Positions 16,430 to 27,308 of a DNA stretch of 64,000 nt are shown in pieces; the stretch's first letter is position 1; each line of letters starts with the position of its first letter. Under the pieces are notes generated by a model. It saw only the letters and a list, made by a program, of their open reading frames with translations. It did no database searches and was not told the DNA's origin. The DNA comes from an uncultured delta proteobacterium (GTDB lineage: Bacteria; Myxococcota_A; Polyangia; Polyangiales; Polyangiaceae): NCBI GenBank assembly GCA_903892415.1, contig CAITIQ010000173.1, forward strand, positions 35,988-99,987, given 5' to 3'. Made by a program: the position numbers and the translations under genes.

Positions 16430-17944
16430 ATGCTCGTTCGCCCTAGGTCTTACCTGCCGAAGATCATCACGGTGCTCGCGTTGGTGGCCGCAGCTTGCGC
16501 AGGCAGTACTGCGGCGGCGCCGCAGGGGCCGGTCAGCGTCGATCTCAAGGCTGCGCCGGTTGCAGCGAGCGAGCAGGCGCCGGATGGGAAGCCGTTCGGA
16601 AAGCGGCTGGATTTGAACCTGCTGATGCCTGCGCAGGATGGCGACGCGCTCGTTGCCTGGAGCTCGATGACGACGGATGGTGGTAAGCGCTTGTTGTGCG
16701 GGATCCGCCTCTCGACGATGAACGCCTATTGCAGCGAAGAGGCTCCGGAACTTGCGGTAAAGAGCGTCTCCGCGAAGTACGTCGTTCTTGTGACGCCGAC
16801 CTCACTCGTGGTGCGTGAGGTGTTTTCGGCACGGGTGGTGGCGGAGCTTGCGCTGGACAAGCCTGTGCTGCACGCAGCCCTAAGCCCCGACGACCGTCAT
16901 GTGGCTCTGCTCGATGAAGCGGGGCAGGGCAGGCTGCTGCGGCTCGAAGATGGCCGCATCGTGAGTACGTCCTCGGTCAGCGCGCCGATCTCCGCGGGCG
17001 ACTACGAGGGTATCCGAGGATCGGGCGTGCAGTGGCTCTCCTCGCAACGCGTCGTCTTTTCGGGTCGAGGCGCACCAACGCTGATGAGCGTTCCATCGGG
17101 AAGCTCATCGGAAGCAACCTCGACGCGGCTTGCCATCGGTACCTCGGCGGCATGCAGCCGTGCGCAGCCGTTCGAGGAGGCGTTGCTCGTGGTCGCCTGC
17201 GACGGTCAGATCGGCCTCTTCGATCCAGCCTCGGGTGCAGAAAAAGCGCTGCTGGGCAGCGGAGCGCGTTATCGCGGTATGCGTGCTGTGTGGCTTCGTA
17301 CGGTGGGTAAGCGAGTGCTCGTTCACTACTGGCGCTTCGGAGCGCCCAGCCACCTGGAGCTGTTCGACCCGCTGGCGAGCAAGCCGCTTTTGTGGAGCGA
17401 GTCGGGGGATGTATCGACGGCGGATCTGCGCGCCGACGGGCGCGTGGGCTGGCAGATCTATCGCGAGACTTACGGTGGGCTGGAACTCGAAGCATTTGAG
17501 AAGGACCTCACGAGCGCGCCGCGACCGCTCCAAGGTACCTTCCTCGCTTGGTCGGGCAAGAACGTGGTGGTTGAAGAGGAGAGCGTGAAACTGCGTGTGG
17601 ACGGCCGTTCGGTATTTGAGCACTACGCAAGTTGGGCGCCCGAAGCGAACACCGTGCAACGGGGAAGGTTTCTTTGGGTGAGCGGCGGTAGCAGCATGGT
17701 TCGAATCACCGATGGGGACGCCGAGCCGTTGGTGTTCGACGTCTTCGGCTCGGTGAACGCTCCGCTCGTGAAGCGTGTAGCACCGACGCCGCCCCCGCCT
17801 CCCAGCCCACCTAGTGCAGATAACGGAGCGCCCCCGGAAGACTGGGTTGCGGGCGGTGTGGGCGAGGGAAACAGCGAGCTTCCGCAAAAGCAACAAGTGC
17901 AGGCTGTCGACGAGAAACCCGCCGCCGCTCCGGGCTCGCGCTAG
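16430..17944 (+). CDS. Lipoprotein with beta-propeller-like repeats
   Basis: The 504-residue protein starts with a signal and lipobox (LALVAAAC). The body contains repeated short beta strands in WD40-like style, for example VLHAALSPDDRHVALLDEAG (residues ~145-165) and repeated Trp/Asp turns, suggesting a propeller. The C-terminus is Pro-rich (PTPPPPPSPP) and then Gln/Glu-rich. It precedes the kinase gene 17958-19394 by 13 bp in the same direction, so the two are almost certainly co-transcribed. It may act as an envelope partner of that kinase; this is inferred from position only. Confidence 0.75.
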   Translation: MLVRPRSYLPKIITVLALVAAACAGSTAAAPQGPVSVDLKAAPVAASEQAPDGKPFGKRLDLNLLMPAQDGDALVAWSSMTTDGGKRLLCGIRLSTMNAYCSEEAPELAVKSVSAKYVVLVTPTSLVVREVFSARVVAELALDKPVLHAALSPDDRHVALLDEAGQGRLLRLEDGRIVSTSSVSAPISAGDYEGIRGSGVQWLSSQRVVFSGRGAPTLMSVPSGSSSEATSTRLAIGTSAACSRAQPFEEALLVVACDGQIGLFDPASGAEKALLGSGARYRGMRAVWLRTVGKRVLVHYWRFGAPSHLELFDPLASKPLLWSESGDVSTADLRADGRVGWQIYRETYGGLELEAFEKDLTSAPRPLQGTFLAWSGKNVVVEEESVKLRVDGRSVFEHYASWAPEANTVQRGRFLWVSGGSSMVRITDGDAEPLVFDVFGSVNAPLVKRVAPTPPPPPSPPSADNGAPPEDWVAGGVGEGNSELPQKQQVQAVDEKPAAAPGSR

Positions 17945-17957
17945 ACTCCGCGCTCTC

Positions 17958-19390
<1,433 letters not shown>

Positions 19391-19394
<4 letters not shown>

Positions 19395-20023
19395 AAGCTC
19401 CAGCTCAACGAGGCCGCGCCGACACCGAGATTGAAGTTCGGCACGAGCCAGGACACGTTCTGCTGCGCGCCGTTGGCGATCATCACCGGACCACCGATGC
19501 CGCCGGCGATGCCGAACAGAAGCGTGGTCACGCCAAAGCCGACGAACGGCGCGGGATCAGCGCCACAGGCGTCCGCTGCAAAGCCGCCGTCGTGACAATC
19601 GGTGCCGGCTGCATCGGCGATCGAGAACAAGAAGCCTGAGCCGACCAAGAAGATCACGCCGAGCACCGTCACAGTGACTCCACCCGCGACAAGGCCGCTC
19701 GACGGGCCGAGCTCCGGCTGCGGTACCATCACGTGGGTGGTGCTGCCGGGCGTTACCACCACGCGTTGTTCATCGGCGTCTCCAACCGGCTTGCCCTGCG
19801 CATCCACCAACGAGCTACTGATGAACTTCCGTCCGGGCGTGACTGAAAAGAGCCCGTTGAATAGCGGCTTAGGGACGACGGTGCCGTCGACCTCCACCAC
19901 CAACGTGGTCCCCTGGGGCAGCGAGGGAGGCGGATGAACCACCACAGCCGTACGCTCTTGGGCCGAGGCCAAGGCAGGCGCAGAGAGGGTAGCGAGCAAC
20001 AACGCGACGAGGACAGAGCGCAT
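19391..20023 (-). CDS. Secreted/membrane protein with two C-terminal helices
   Basis: The 210-residue protein has a cleavable signal (LLLATLSAPALASA-QE), a beta-rich domain resembling PEGA/carboxypeptidase-regulatory folds (VVEVDGTVVPKPLFNGLFSV), and then two hydrophobic segments (GGVTVTVLGVIFLVGSGF and GVTTLLFGIAGGIGGPVM) around a Cys-containing loop. The layout is the same as 4558-5511 without the TPR part. Its function is unknown. It converges on the kinase gene with a 4-bp overlap. Confidence 0.75.
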
Positions 20024-20080
20024 CTCGGACGCAGTATACGCAGGTTGGCCCGCCGCGTGCCGACGGCGGGCCAGTAAAGC

Positions 20081-20398
20081 TCAGCGGTGCTCCGGCTTCC
20101 GCTTCTCGGCGGGCACGTAATACGGCTTGTAGCCCGTCTTCTCCAGCCACTCATTGCGCATCGGTTCGAGCTTGGCCTGCTCCAGCCCGCTGTCTTTGAG
20201 GCCCATGTCGAGCGCCATGCTGGTCACCAAAGCACAGTCGTGCTCAGCCGGCTTGAGCTTCAGCTCCTCCGTCATGTCCTTGCACATCTTGAAGGTCGAC
20301 TCGTACTTCTCCATCGTCTTCTTGGCCTTCGCCTCGGGCGAACAGCCAACCAAAGGGAGCGCGAGCGCGAGCACCAACGTGAGCCGATTCAATTTCAT
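20081..20398 (-). CDS. Small lipoprotein
   Basis: The 105-residue product has a signal with lipobox LALPLVGC, then a compact Lys/Glu-rich helical domain with two cysteines (FKMCKDM and EHDCALV) that may form a disulfide. No linker and no known domain are present. It lies in a row of minus-strand genes but is separated by ~50 bp on each side, so the transcript boundaries are unclear. Confidence 0.75.
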   Translation of the reverse strand: MKLNRLTLVLALALPLVGCSPEAKAKKTMEKYESTFKMCKDMTEELKLKPAEHDCALVTSMALDMGLKDSGLEQAKLEPMRNEWLEKTGYKPYYVPAEKRKPEHR

Positions 20399-20444
20399 AG
20401 CGAGCTTGATACCCCACGAGAGGTGCCTCTAGAAGCGTGATTGC

Positions 20445-21248
20445 CTACTCGCTGAGACTGAGGCTGGTCCAAGCCACCATGGTGTCGGCCGTTACCGTGA
20501 TTGCGTAGTCGCCCGCGACGAGCTCGGTACTGGCGCGGCTCGAGAGCCACAGCACGCCGCTGTCGAGCGGCTGGGGTGAATCGAGCGCCGCAAAGGACTC
20601 CGCCGGTATACGGACTTCACCGCTCGCGCCGTCGAAGTCGCAGGCAATGAAGTAGGACGGCCCATCGCCGCCGACCGCGGTGACGAAGTCGAGCCGCACC
20701 CTCCCCTCGAAGGGCGTAAAAGACGCGACAAAGTCTTCGGCGAGCGACTGCGATCGCTCTTCTTGCCAGCCCGGCGTCTCGAACATGGCGCCCGTTTGCA
20801 AGCTGACCTCGAACGCTGGCACCACGTCGCCCGAAGCCGTCACCGTCACTTCGCCCTCCGGCTGCCACAGCGTCGCGCTGCGGCCGAGCGAGTAGATGCC
20901 GGGCATGTCCTCATCGGCTGTGGCTTCGAACACGCCGCTGACCGAGAGCTCGCCCGCGCTGTCTTTGGCGGTCACTTCGGGTTGCAGGAAGAAGTTGCAG
21001 CCTGTGGTTTTGCACGAGCCAGCCTCGTGGATGAGCCCGCAGTTGATCTCCGGCTCACTACCGAAGTACGCCGATAGGCGCGAACTGCCGCCGGGAGACT
21101 TCACGCTGAGCGGATCGGACGAGAGCTCAATTACCCCCACCGAGGTTGGCGGAGCGGTCGGGCCTTCACCACCAGCACCGTCGAGGGACTCACTGCTTTC
21201 AGTGCAGCCGATCATCAGCAGGACGCCCAAGAGGAAGCTTGCTCGCAT
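20445..21248 (-). CDS. Predicted lipoprotein, beta-rich
   Basis: The ATG at 21248 gives the signal MRASFLLGVLLMIGC with the lipobox cysteine at residue 15. The open frame continues 20 residues upstream without signal-like content. The mature part has a short Gly/Pro linker and ~230 residues of alternating strands with two cysteines (INCGLI and SCKTTGC) early on. It is probably an envelope-anchored beta-sandwich protein, and I do not recognise a family. Confidence 0.75.
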   Translation of the reverse strand: MRASFLLGVLLMIGCTESSESLDGAGGEGPTAPPTSVGVIELSSDPLSVKSPGGSSRLSAYFGSEPEINCGLIHEAGSCKTTGCNFFLQPEVTAKDSAGELSVSGVFEATADEDMPGIYSLGRSATLWQPEGEVTVTASGDVVPAFEVSLQTGAMFETPGWQEERSQSLAEDFVASFTPFEGRVRLDFVTAVGGDGPSYFIACDFDGASGEVRIPAESFAALDSPQPLDSGVLWLSSRASTELVAGDYAITVTADTMVAWTSLSLSE

Positions 21249-21343
21249 GCTGTCAGGATAGCTGATTGGCCCGCGTCGCCGAAGAGCTACGAGCGATTGG
21301 ATCCGCAACGTCGCTTCGGCACGACGCTCGCAACGTGTGCATC

Positions 21344-21670
21344 ATGCGCGCACCGTCCGTTGCCCGGAGCCTCCTGTGGTTATTGCCTCTTCTCCTCTTG
21401 TGCGCCTGCGCGCCGAGCGCCAACCCGCTGCTCGACCAAGCCTACAACGGCCGCGGGGTAGCTGGCTTCTGGCTGGGTCTATGGCATGGAGCGATCGGCT
21501 GGATCACCTTCATCGTCTCTTTGTTCGACTCGAGCGTCTCGGTGTACGAGGTCAGCAATAGCGGCTGGCGTTACAACCTTGGCTTCTTGCTCGGGGCGGG
21601 GTTGTTCCACGGTGGAGGAAGTGTCACGGCCTCACGACGTAGGCGGCCGGAGATGAGATTGATCGGCTGA
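21344..21670 (+). CDS. Small lipoprotein of a conserved hypothetical family
   Basis: From ATG 21344 the 108-residue protein has the signal SLLWLLPLLLLCAC. It is followed by a conserved membrane-like core, FWLGLWHGAIGWITFIVSLF, then SVSVYEVSNSGWRYNLGFLLG. This core is seen in many short hypothetical proteins across bacteria (typically GLWHG...SLF...YE...GFLLG). Two hydrophobic segments suggest it is embedded in the inner membrane as well as lipidated, or that the first segment is simply a helix. No function is known. Confidence 0.8.
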   Translation: MRAPSVARSLLWLLPLLLLCACAPSANPLLDQAYNGRGVAGFWLGLWHGAIGWITFIVSLFDSSVSVYEVSNSGWRYNLGFLLGAGLFHGGGSVTASRRRRPEMRLIG

Positions 21671-21832
21671 CACGCGACTGCTGGTTGCGGCCAACACGCC
21701 CCACGCAAGGGCGCGACAACTGTGGCAGTTTGCCCCATTGGGCGATGCTGCCGGCGCATCGGATCGTGAGCCGTGACAGTTCGATGACCTAGCGTTGACT
21801 GAGCCATGGACTGAGCGTGCGATGACCGGCGG

Positions 21833-23584
21833 ATGAATCGGCTCACGCTATGTCTCTCGCTCTTGCTGATCTGTTTTGCGTGCAGCGTGGGTGCACCTCC
21901 GCCAACCGCTGCGGTTGTTCCATCGCCGCTCTCAACGACGCCTGTCCCAGCTACAGCACCAATCGCCGCGGGCGAGCTCAGCTTCGTCTTTCACAAGGAC
22001 GAAGCGGGTCTGCATGTGACGGTTCGCTTCCGTGGAGAGGCTTCTGGGCGCACGGTATTGGAGCTTCCCTCCGAGTGGGGAGGGGAGACCGAGCTTTGGC
22101 GGGGCATCGAGAACCTCAGGCCAACCTCGCAGCAAACCACGCTCGTTCCGGGGACGGCGCCGCAGCATCCGGTGCTGGTGCATCCGCCGGACGCGGAAAT
22201 CGAGCTGGAGTACAGCCTGCCGACCAAGCCGGAGGCGGCCGAGCTAAAGGACGGTGAGAACTATCGACCGCTCGTGCACGCCGATTGGTTTCACTTCATC
22301 GGCCACGGTGTGTTCGTCACGCCGAAGTGGGACGACGCCGAAGCGCGTTCGCTGCAGCTGCGCTGGGAGGGCCTCGCTCCTGAGGTCCATCTCGCTCACA
22401 GCTTTGGTGTGGAGCTGCGCGAGCAAACCCTGCGCACAACGCTCGCGAAGCTGCGCCACGCGGTGTTCGTAGGCGGTGACTTCCGGGTCTTGGTCGCCGA
22501 CGTACGCGGCAAGCCTGTGAACGTCGCTATGCGCGGCGATTGGAAGTTCAGCGACACCGAGTTCGTCGACTTGGTGCGCACGATCGTGAGCACCGAACGA
22601 GACTTCTTCAACGATCACGACTTCGATCGATTTCTGATCACGCTGATTCCCACCGGCAGTGGTTGCTGCAGTTACGGTGGTACCGGGCTCACCGATTCGT
22701 TCGCTACCTTCATCAACTCGAACCTCGGCATCGAGGGCCGCATGAAGCACCTGCTCTCGCACGAGTTGTTTCATACCTGGAACGGAAGGCGCATTCAGCG
22801 GCAACAACCCGAGGAGCTCGTCTATTGGTTCTCCGAAGGGTTCACCGACTACTTCAGCGACGCCCTGCTCTTGCGCTCCGGCCTCATCAGCTTGGAGGAG
22901 GCGATTGAGAACTACAACAAGGTGCTCCGCGTCTACTACCTCTCCCCGGTGCGCAACGAACCCAACGAGCGCATTCGCCAGGACTTCTGGAACAACCGAG
23001 ACGTTGAACGGCTGCCCTACCAACGCGGCAATATCTTGGCGCACGAGTGGGACTTGAAGCTGCGCACGGCCCACCCCGAGCGCTCGCTCGACGACATGAT
23101 GCGTGCCCTGCTGAAGGACGCGACGAGCGAGGGAGCCGTCGTTTCAGCAGAAAAGATCGACGCCTTGATGTCGCGACATTTGCCGGGCGGCGTAGCGGAC
23201 GATCTCGAGCGCTTCATCGACCGCGGCGAAACCCTGACGGTGTCGGCCGCCTCGATGGGGCCGTGCGCGACCCTCGTACAGGAGCAACTCGGCCCGTTCG
23301 ACCTCGGCTACGACGAAGAGATCGCGGATCGCGATGGGGTGCTGCGCAACGTTAACAAGCGCGGGCCCGCGTACCGCGCAGGCGCCCGCGAGGGGATGAA
23401 GCTCAAGCGCAGCCGCTACAGCGGCGATGTCACGCGTCCCGTCGAGTTAACCGTGATTGCTCCGAACGCCGCTTCGGATTCCCCTCCGCGCGTCCTTCGC
23501 TATCTGCCGCAAGGTCCCAAGCAGCCGGTGCCCCAGTTCCGAGTCGATGCCGCCAAACTCGCGGCGGGGGCGCGATGCTTCTAA
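21833..23584 (+). CDS. M61-type zinc metallopeptidase, lipoprotein
   Basis: The 583-residue protein has a signal ending CFAC (Cys17). The catalytic zinc site is H310-E311-L-F-H314 in SHELFHTWNG, with the third ligand Glu335 in YWFSEGFTDYF. This is the M1/M61 gluzincin pattern, and the HTWNG and EGFTDY wording is that of M61 glycyl aminopeptidases. An N-terminal beta domain (residues 45-240) and a C-terminal PDZ-like region (NVNKRGPAYRAGAREGMKL) also fit M61. Residues 278-279 (GCCSYGG) and FINSN fit the family core. It should be an active envelope peptidase. Confidence 0.9.
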   Translation: MNRLTLCLSLLLICFACSVGAPPPTAAVVPSPLSTTPVPATAPIAAGELSFVFHKDEAGLHVTVRFRGEASGRTVLELPSEWGGETELWRGIENLRPTSQQTTLVPGTAPQHPVLVHPPDAEIELEYSLPTKPEAAELKDGENYRPLVHADWFHFIGHGVFVTPKWDDAEARSLQLRWEGLAPEVHLAHSFGVELREQTLRTTLAKLRHAVFVGGDFRVLVADVRGKPVNVAMRGDWKFSDTEFVDLVRTIVSTERDFFNDHDFDRFLITLIPTGSGCCSYGGTGLTDSFATFINSNLGIEGRMKHLLSHELFHTWNGRRIQRQQPEELVYWFSEGFTDYFSDALLLRSGLISLEEAIENYNKVLRVYYLSPVRNEPNERIRQDFWNNRDVERLPYQRGNILAHEWDLKLRTAHPERSLDDMMRALLKDATSEGAVVSAEKIDALMSRHLPGGVADDLERFIDRGETLTVSAASMGPCATLVQEQLGPFDLGYDEEIADRDGVLRNVNKRGPAYRAGAREGMKLKRSRYSGDVTRPVELTVIAPNAASDSPPRVLRYLPQGPKQPVPQFRVDAAKLAAGARCF

Positions 23585-23603
23585 CCGGCGAGCCTGGTCG
23601 CGC

Positions 23604-25028
23604 TCAAAGCCGCCCATCAACGATGCGCGTGATGATCGCGCGGTAGGCTCGAGCGAGCTCGCGGTCGCGCTCGGCCCAGCTGGCTCCGCCGCTCGGTAGG
23701 TTCGCCGCGATCACGAACTCACGACCGTAACCGGCGACAGGCTGGCCTTCGTTGTCGAGCACTGGCCAACAGGAGTAGCCGATGTCGAGGAACTGCCCGG
23801 AGGTGCCGAGCCCGAGCTTGCTGAAGGTGCGCCATTGGCCTTGGCTGCGCTCTTCGATGTAGTCGGGGTCGTGACCCACCTGATGGTAAATCGCCGTGTC
23901 GCGCGTCATCCCGCCCCAGGTGCCGTACTTCGCCGAGTCGGCGGCACCGTAGAGCAGCGTCTCGATGTCGCTCCATTGGATGCCGGGCAGCCGCTGCTCG
24001 GCCTCTTCGCGGTGGAGCACCAAGCGCTTGATCGCTTCCGCGGCGGTGAAGCTGGAGAGGTTGTTGGCGGGCCCGCTGGTGGTGTCCGGCGTGATCGTCA
24101 CCGCGCTGCCGTCGCTCTCGACGAAGCTGTAGCCGAGGTTCGGCGCAGCGGCGCCATAGTTGCCGCCAAACGTCTCATTCAGCGGGCGCTCGAGCCACAG
24201 ATCGTGGATCAGGTCGTTGGCCCGCGCCCTTCCACCAATGTCATGAAAATAGCGCCCTAACCCGTTTGAGCTGTAAGGGTCGTAATCGTAGTTGCATACG
24301 CTCGTAACCAGGTCGCCGAGCCGGTTGCTGCCGGCGTTAGCGGTGAGCCCAACCGTGTAATTGGACGCGATGCGCAGCCGCGAGGCGGCGTTCGCTGCGG
24401 CGAGGACCTTGGTCGTACTCCAAGGTTGATAGGCAATATCGTGGCTGCCGTTACTGAGGTAGCGATAATGCGGTACGCCACCGACACGGCGAATCAGGAT
24501 CACCGTGACGAACATGCCGGCGGGAACGAAGTCGGAGAGCTCGTCGTGCACCACCACCGGCGCGCTCGAAGGCTCATACGTCACGACCGAGCCGTCGGCG
24601 CGAGTGATGGTCGCGCTGGTATCGACGCTCGGGCAGATCAGGTCGCGATCCTCGTAGCTTGGGAAGCGTTTGGCCCCGCAGGTGTCGTCGAGAAATTGGA
24701 AGTAGTCGGCGGGCTCGGGGTTCGCGCACAGCGCAGGAGGCTCCGGATCGAGCTCAGGGAATGGCGCTGGGACAAAGCCTCCGCCTTCCCCGCCTGCACC
24801 GCTCGCGGCTTGTGCACCCTGGCCGTTGCCTCCACCCGCTGTGCCACCGCCTGCGGAACCACCGCCTGCGGCGCCGACCCCACCGCTGCCTCCGACGGCT
24901 GCGCCTCCAGCGGAGGATGCGCCGGACGCGCCTGCACCATCAACGGTTTCGGCGTCCCCGCAGGCGACCAGAGAGAGCGTGAGGAACGCAGTACGCTTTC
25001 CGAGCCTCAAGCAAGCGAGAGCTTCCAT
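23604..25028 (-). CDS. Serine beta-lactamase-like lipoprotein
   Basis: The 474-residue protein has the signal FLTLSLVAC, a long Gly/Ala linker (residues ~25-90), and then a domain with YQPWSTTKVLAAANAA. That stretch has the S-x-x-K catalytic motif preceded by Trp, as in class A beta-lactamase/penicillin-binding folds. FSKLGLGTSGQF near the C-terminus could be the third (KTG-like) motif. Four or more cysteines in the catalytic domain suggest disulfides. The second (SxN/YxN) motif cannot be assigned with certainty. It is an envelope-exposed serine hydrolase by inference. Confidence 0.75.
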   Translation of the reverse strand: MEALACLRLGKRTAFLTLSLVACGDAETVDGAGASGASSAGGAAVGGSGGVGAAGGGSAGGGTAGGGNGQGAQAASGAGGEGGGFVPAPFPELDPEPPALCANPEPADYFQFLDDTCGAKRFPSYEDRDLICPSVDTSATITRADGSVVTYEPSSAPVVVHDELSDFVPAGMFVTVILIRRVGGVPHYRYLSNGSHDIAYQPWSTTKVLAAANAASRLRIASNYTVGLTANAGSNRLGDLVTSVCNYDYDPYSSNGLGRYFHDIGGRARANDLIHDLWLERPLNETFGGNYGAAAPNLGYSFVESDGSAVTITPDTTSGPANNLSSFTAAEAIKRLVLHREEAEQRLPGIQWSDIETLLYGAADSAKYGTWGGMTRDTAIYHQVGHDPDYIEERSQGQWRTFSKLGLGTSGQFLDIGYSCWPVLDNEGQPVAGYGREFVIAANLPSGGASWAERDRELARAYRAIITRIVDGRL

Positions 25029-25076
25029 TCGCTCAAGCTGCCCTGGCGCGGAGCCGGCTGCAACATCCAGCTCGCT

Positions 25077-25955
25077 TCACCCGACCTCCAGCTTGCCAAG
25101 GATATCAGCTGCGAGCTCGAGCGCCACCTCGGCGCGACTAGGCTTTTGGAAGGCGACTCTCCAGACCCCGTAGATCGCTAAGGGCCGCGGAACCGTTGAG
25201 GGAATGCGCACAAGCTGGAGCGCAGGAAGGCTCGCGACGTAAACGTCCGGCAGGACGACGAGGAGCCCGGCGGCAGCGGCAATTCGGGCCGCGCTATCGA
25301 CGTCATCTGCCAGCGCCCGCACCGAGCGTGGCGCCTCGACAGGCCATGCGCCGCCCTCGTCGCGGAGCGCCACGAAGCCGTCACGCTCGAGCGCGCGCAG
25401 GCTCTGCTGTCCTTTGGCGGCGCTCGCGTACACGCTGGTCTTGCAGGTCGCGATGCGACGCACGGCCAGTTCCTCCGAGCGGCGAGCGGGCGCGCTGGTC
25501 GCCAGCACCAGATCGGTCGTGCCGTCGAGCAAGGATTGTGACACACGGTCCCTAGCAATTCGCGTCAGGCTCGGCACGAGGCCTGGGTGACGGTTTAGAA
25601 GCTCTGTGAACAGCTGTGGCACCGCGCAACTCGCGACGGGCTCCCAGGCGCTGATACGAATTGGACCTACGAGCCTGCCACCGCTGAGCGCCGAGAGTCC
25701 CTCGTCGACGCCACGCATCGACGTGCGCACGGCGCTGAGCAGTAGCGAGCCGGCGTCATTCAACACCAGCTCCCGTCCCGCTCGGTTGAACAGCGGCTGA
25801 CCCAGGCTGGTCTCGAGGGCGCTGACGGCCCTCGACACGGCCGATGGCGTGAGGCCCAACGCTCGCGCAGCTCCCGACGCGCTCTCCAGCTCGGCGACCA
25901 GCCTGAACGTTGGCAGGTAGCTCCAGAACTCTCCGATGCGCTTTGCACGATCCAT
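25077..25955 (-). CDS. LysR-family transcriptional regulator
   Basis: The 292-residue protein has the LysR winged helix-turn-helix at residues ~12-70 (SASGAARALGLTPSAVSRAVSALETSLGQPLFNR). The periplasmic-binding-like effector domain follows. The length is standard. It is divergently transcribed from the MNIO operon, with 97 bp between the start codons, the usual arrangement for a LysR protein that controls its neighbour. By position the likely target is the haem/MNIO operon at 26053-29426, and the co-inducer is unknown. Confidence 0.93.
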   Translation of the reverse strand: MDRAKRIGEFWSYLPTFRLVAELESASGAARALGLTPSAVSRAVSALETSLGQPLFNRAGRELVLNDAGSLLLSAVRTSMRGVDEGLSALSGGRLVGPIRISAWEPVASCAVPQLFTELLNRHPGLVPSLTRIARDRVSQSLLDGTTDLVLATSAPARRSEELAVRRIATCKTSVYASAAKGQQSLRALERDGFVALRDEGGAWPVEAPRSVRALADDVDSAARIAAAAGLLVVLPDVYVASLPALQLVRIPSTVPRPLAIYGVWRVAFQKPSRAEVALELAADILGKLEVG

Positions 25956-26052
25956 CGAGCAAGAGCGTATCGCTTATGCATTGAAATCACATGAGGATGA
26001 ATGCTTTTGCATGTTCGTAACGAAAAGCGCTCGCGCAAGTAGTGTCTCGCGC
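25956..26052. promoter_or_regulatory. Divergent LysR/MNIO-operon control region
   Basis: This 97-bp intergenic stretch is distinctly AT-richer than its surroundings. It holds ATGCAT at 25976-25981 and an interrupted palindrome ATGC-TTTT-GCAT at 26001-26012. These dyads are plausible binding sites for the divergent LysR protein and for a promoter of the haem/MNIO operon. The dyads are seen directly; their role is inference. Confidence 0.45.
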
Positions 26053-27033
26053 ATGAGCCTCCGAGTGACCACCTCCAAGTTTCTACCCGTGCTCTGGGGC
26101 TCATGCTTTCTTCTGGGCTGCAGCGAGGAGCCACGCGTCAAAGCGCTCTCCCGCCCCAGTGTCGAGCTTGCGCAGTGGAAAGAGGCGGGCTTCGTCGAGC
26201 TCGTACCTCCCATTCGCCCGCCGACCTCGGCCGATGGGTCGGATCGCATCAGCGTTTGGCTGAGGTTGCCGTCGGCGGCGCAAATCATCACCGATCGCAG
26301 CTCCGGCGAACCAAGGCTGCGCATGCCGAGCGGCGCCGAACTCGACCGCGTGGAGGTTACGCAGCGAGGCGACCTCACCACGGCCGAGGTCGAGGACGTG
26401 CGCGGCACCACGTTTGGACCGGAGGGCGAGAGCTTTCACGTGTTCCGCCGGCGTGACGCCGAGCTTTGGGGGCTCGAATGGGCGCGCGGCGATGCTGTGG
26501 CGCAACGCGCGGCTGACCAAGCTTTGGCGGCAGGGTTACCGCCAGCGGCACGTGGCCGCTTGGTCGAACTCAATCAATGCGCCGGCTGTCACACCCCCGA
26601 CAAACCAGCGGCCACGCGTGTCGCCGAGTCCACGTTGCCGCATCGCAAGACTGACGCGAGCGGCCTCTATCATCCGCAGAGCGTGCTCGAGCGCGAGACG
26701 CCGGTCGAGTTCTCGCGGCCCAACGATCCAAACCTCGCGGACCCCTTCGTACGTTTTCGCTGCGCGACCGGCGGGCTCAGTGTGCGTGAGGCAGGCGGGT
26801 CGAAGTCCCCGCGTTGTAGCGACGGCTCGGTGCCGCTGGCGACGCTCGATCTGCAGCGAGCGTTAGCCGCTGGCGACCCACACGCGCAGGCCGTTTGCGC
26901 GAGTCGCAAGTTCATCTGGGAGCACTTGGACGAGCTCGGCCGAGTCGCATTTGCAGACGCCTTTTCCGACTGTGGCATCGGACCACAGCGCAATCACGAA
27001 GCACTGAATGTTGGAGGATCGAAGAATGGATAA
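26053..27033 (+). CDS. c-type haem lipoprotein, first gene of the MNIO operon
   Basis: From ATG 26053 the 326-residue protein has the signal SFLLGC (lipobox). The ~39 upstream in-frame residues lie in the regulatory region and lack signal character. A beta-rich N-terminal domain is followed by one CxxCH haem site, LNQCAGCHTPDKP. The C-terminal part has three more cysteines (RFRCATGG, SPRCSDG, QAVCASR, SDCGIG). A single haem and lipidation point to an electron-transfer or sensing role at the membrane. It overlaps the precursor gene by 8 bp (ATGGATAA), showing translational coupling. The exact family is not recognised. Confidence 0.8.
   Translation: MSLRVTTSKFLPVLWGSCFLLGCSEEPRVKALSRPSVELAQWKEAGFVELVPPIRPPTSADGSDRISVWLRLPSAAQIITDRSSGEPRLRMPSGAELDRVEVTQRGDLTTAEVEDVRGTTFGPEGESFHVFRRRDAELWGLEWARGDAVAQRAADQALAAGLPPAARGRLVELNQCAGCHTPDKPAATRVAESTLPHRKTDASGLYHPQSVLERETPVEFSRPNDPNLADPFVRFRCATGGLSVREAGGSKSPRCSDGSVPLATLDLQRALAAGDPHAQAVCASRKFIWEHLDELGRVAFADAFSDCGIGPQRNHEALNVGGSKNG
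27013..27017 (+). promoter_or_regulatory. Strong ribosome binding site of the Cys-repeat peptide gene
   Basis: GGAGG lies 8 bases before the ATG at 27026, inside the end of the preceding gene. It is one of the best Shine-Dalgarno matches in the window and fixes the start of the 90-residue peptide. It also suggests high translation of the peptide relative to its modifying enzymes, as expected for a RiPP precursor. Confidence 0.7.
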
Positions 27034-27298
27034 GAACTTGAGCGCGATCGTTGCGGCACTTCTCTTGGGCGCTGGCGGGCTCGCCACGAGCGCCTGTGGA
27101 GACAGCGGTGGATCGGGTGGTGAAGGCGGCAACGGTGGCATGGCTGGCTGCGGCGGCGGTGGTGCCGGCTGTGGCGGCGGCGGAGCAGGTTGTGGTGGCG
27201 GCGGCGCAGGCTGCGGTGGCGGTGGCGCAGGTTGTGGCGGCGGCGGCGCCGGCTGCGCTGGCGGCGGCGGTGCTGGCGGCAACGGCGGCGCTAACTGA
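27026..27298 (+). CDS. Putative RiPP precursor: exported peptide with six Cys in Gly heptads
   Basis: This 90-residue peptide has a Sec-type signal (LSAIVAALLLGAGGLATSAC). Cys24 may be a lipobox, although the -3 residue is Thr, which is atypical, so ordinary signal peptidase cleavage is also possible. The mature part is a Gly-rich spacer and then cysteines at 42, 49, 56, 63, 70 and 77, each separated by exactly GGGGAG. The codons for the repeated residues vary (tgc/tgt, ggc/ggt/gga, gca/gcc), so the repeat is not a fresh DNA slippage. The gene sits directly before DUF692 and DUF2063 genes, the enzyme pair that modifies cysteines in bufferin/HvfA-type precursors. The sequence differs from the EGKCG repeats of HvfA. 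Confidence 0.75.
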   Translation: MDKNLSAIVAALLLGAGGLATSACGDSGGSGGEGGNGGMAGCGGGGAGCGGGGAGCGGGGAGCGGGGAGCGGGGAGCAGGGGAGGNGGAN

Positions 27299-27308
27299 GA
27301 ACAGGACG

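Noticed and set aside
27026..27298. Ordinary Gly-rich lipoprotein linker
   Set aside because: Other linkers in the window lack cysteines; here six occur at exact 7-residue spacing beside MNIO and DUF2063 genes, so a precursor is the better reading, although not proven.
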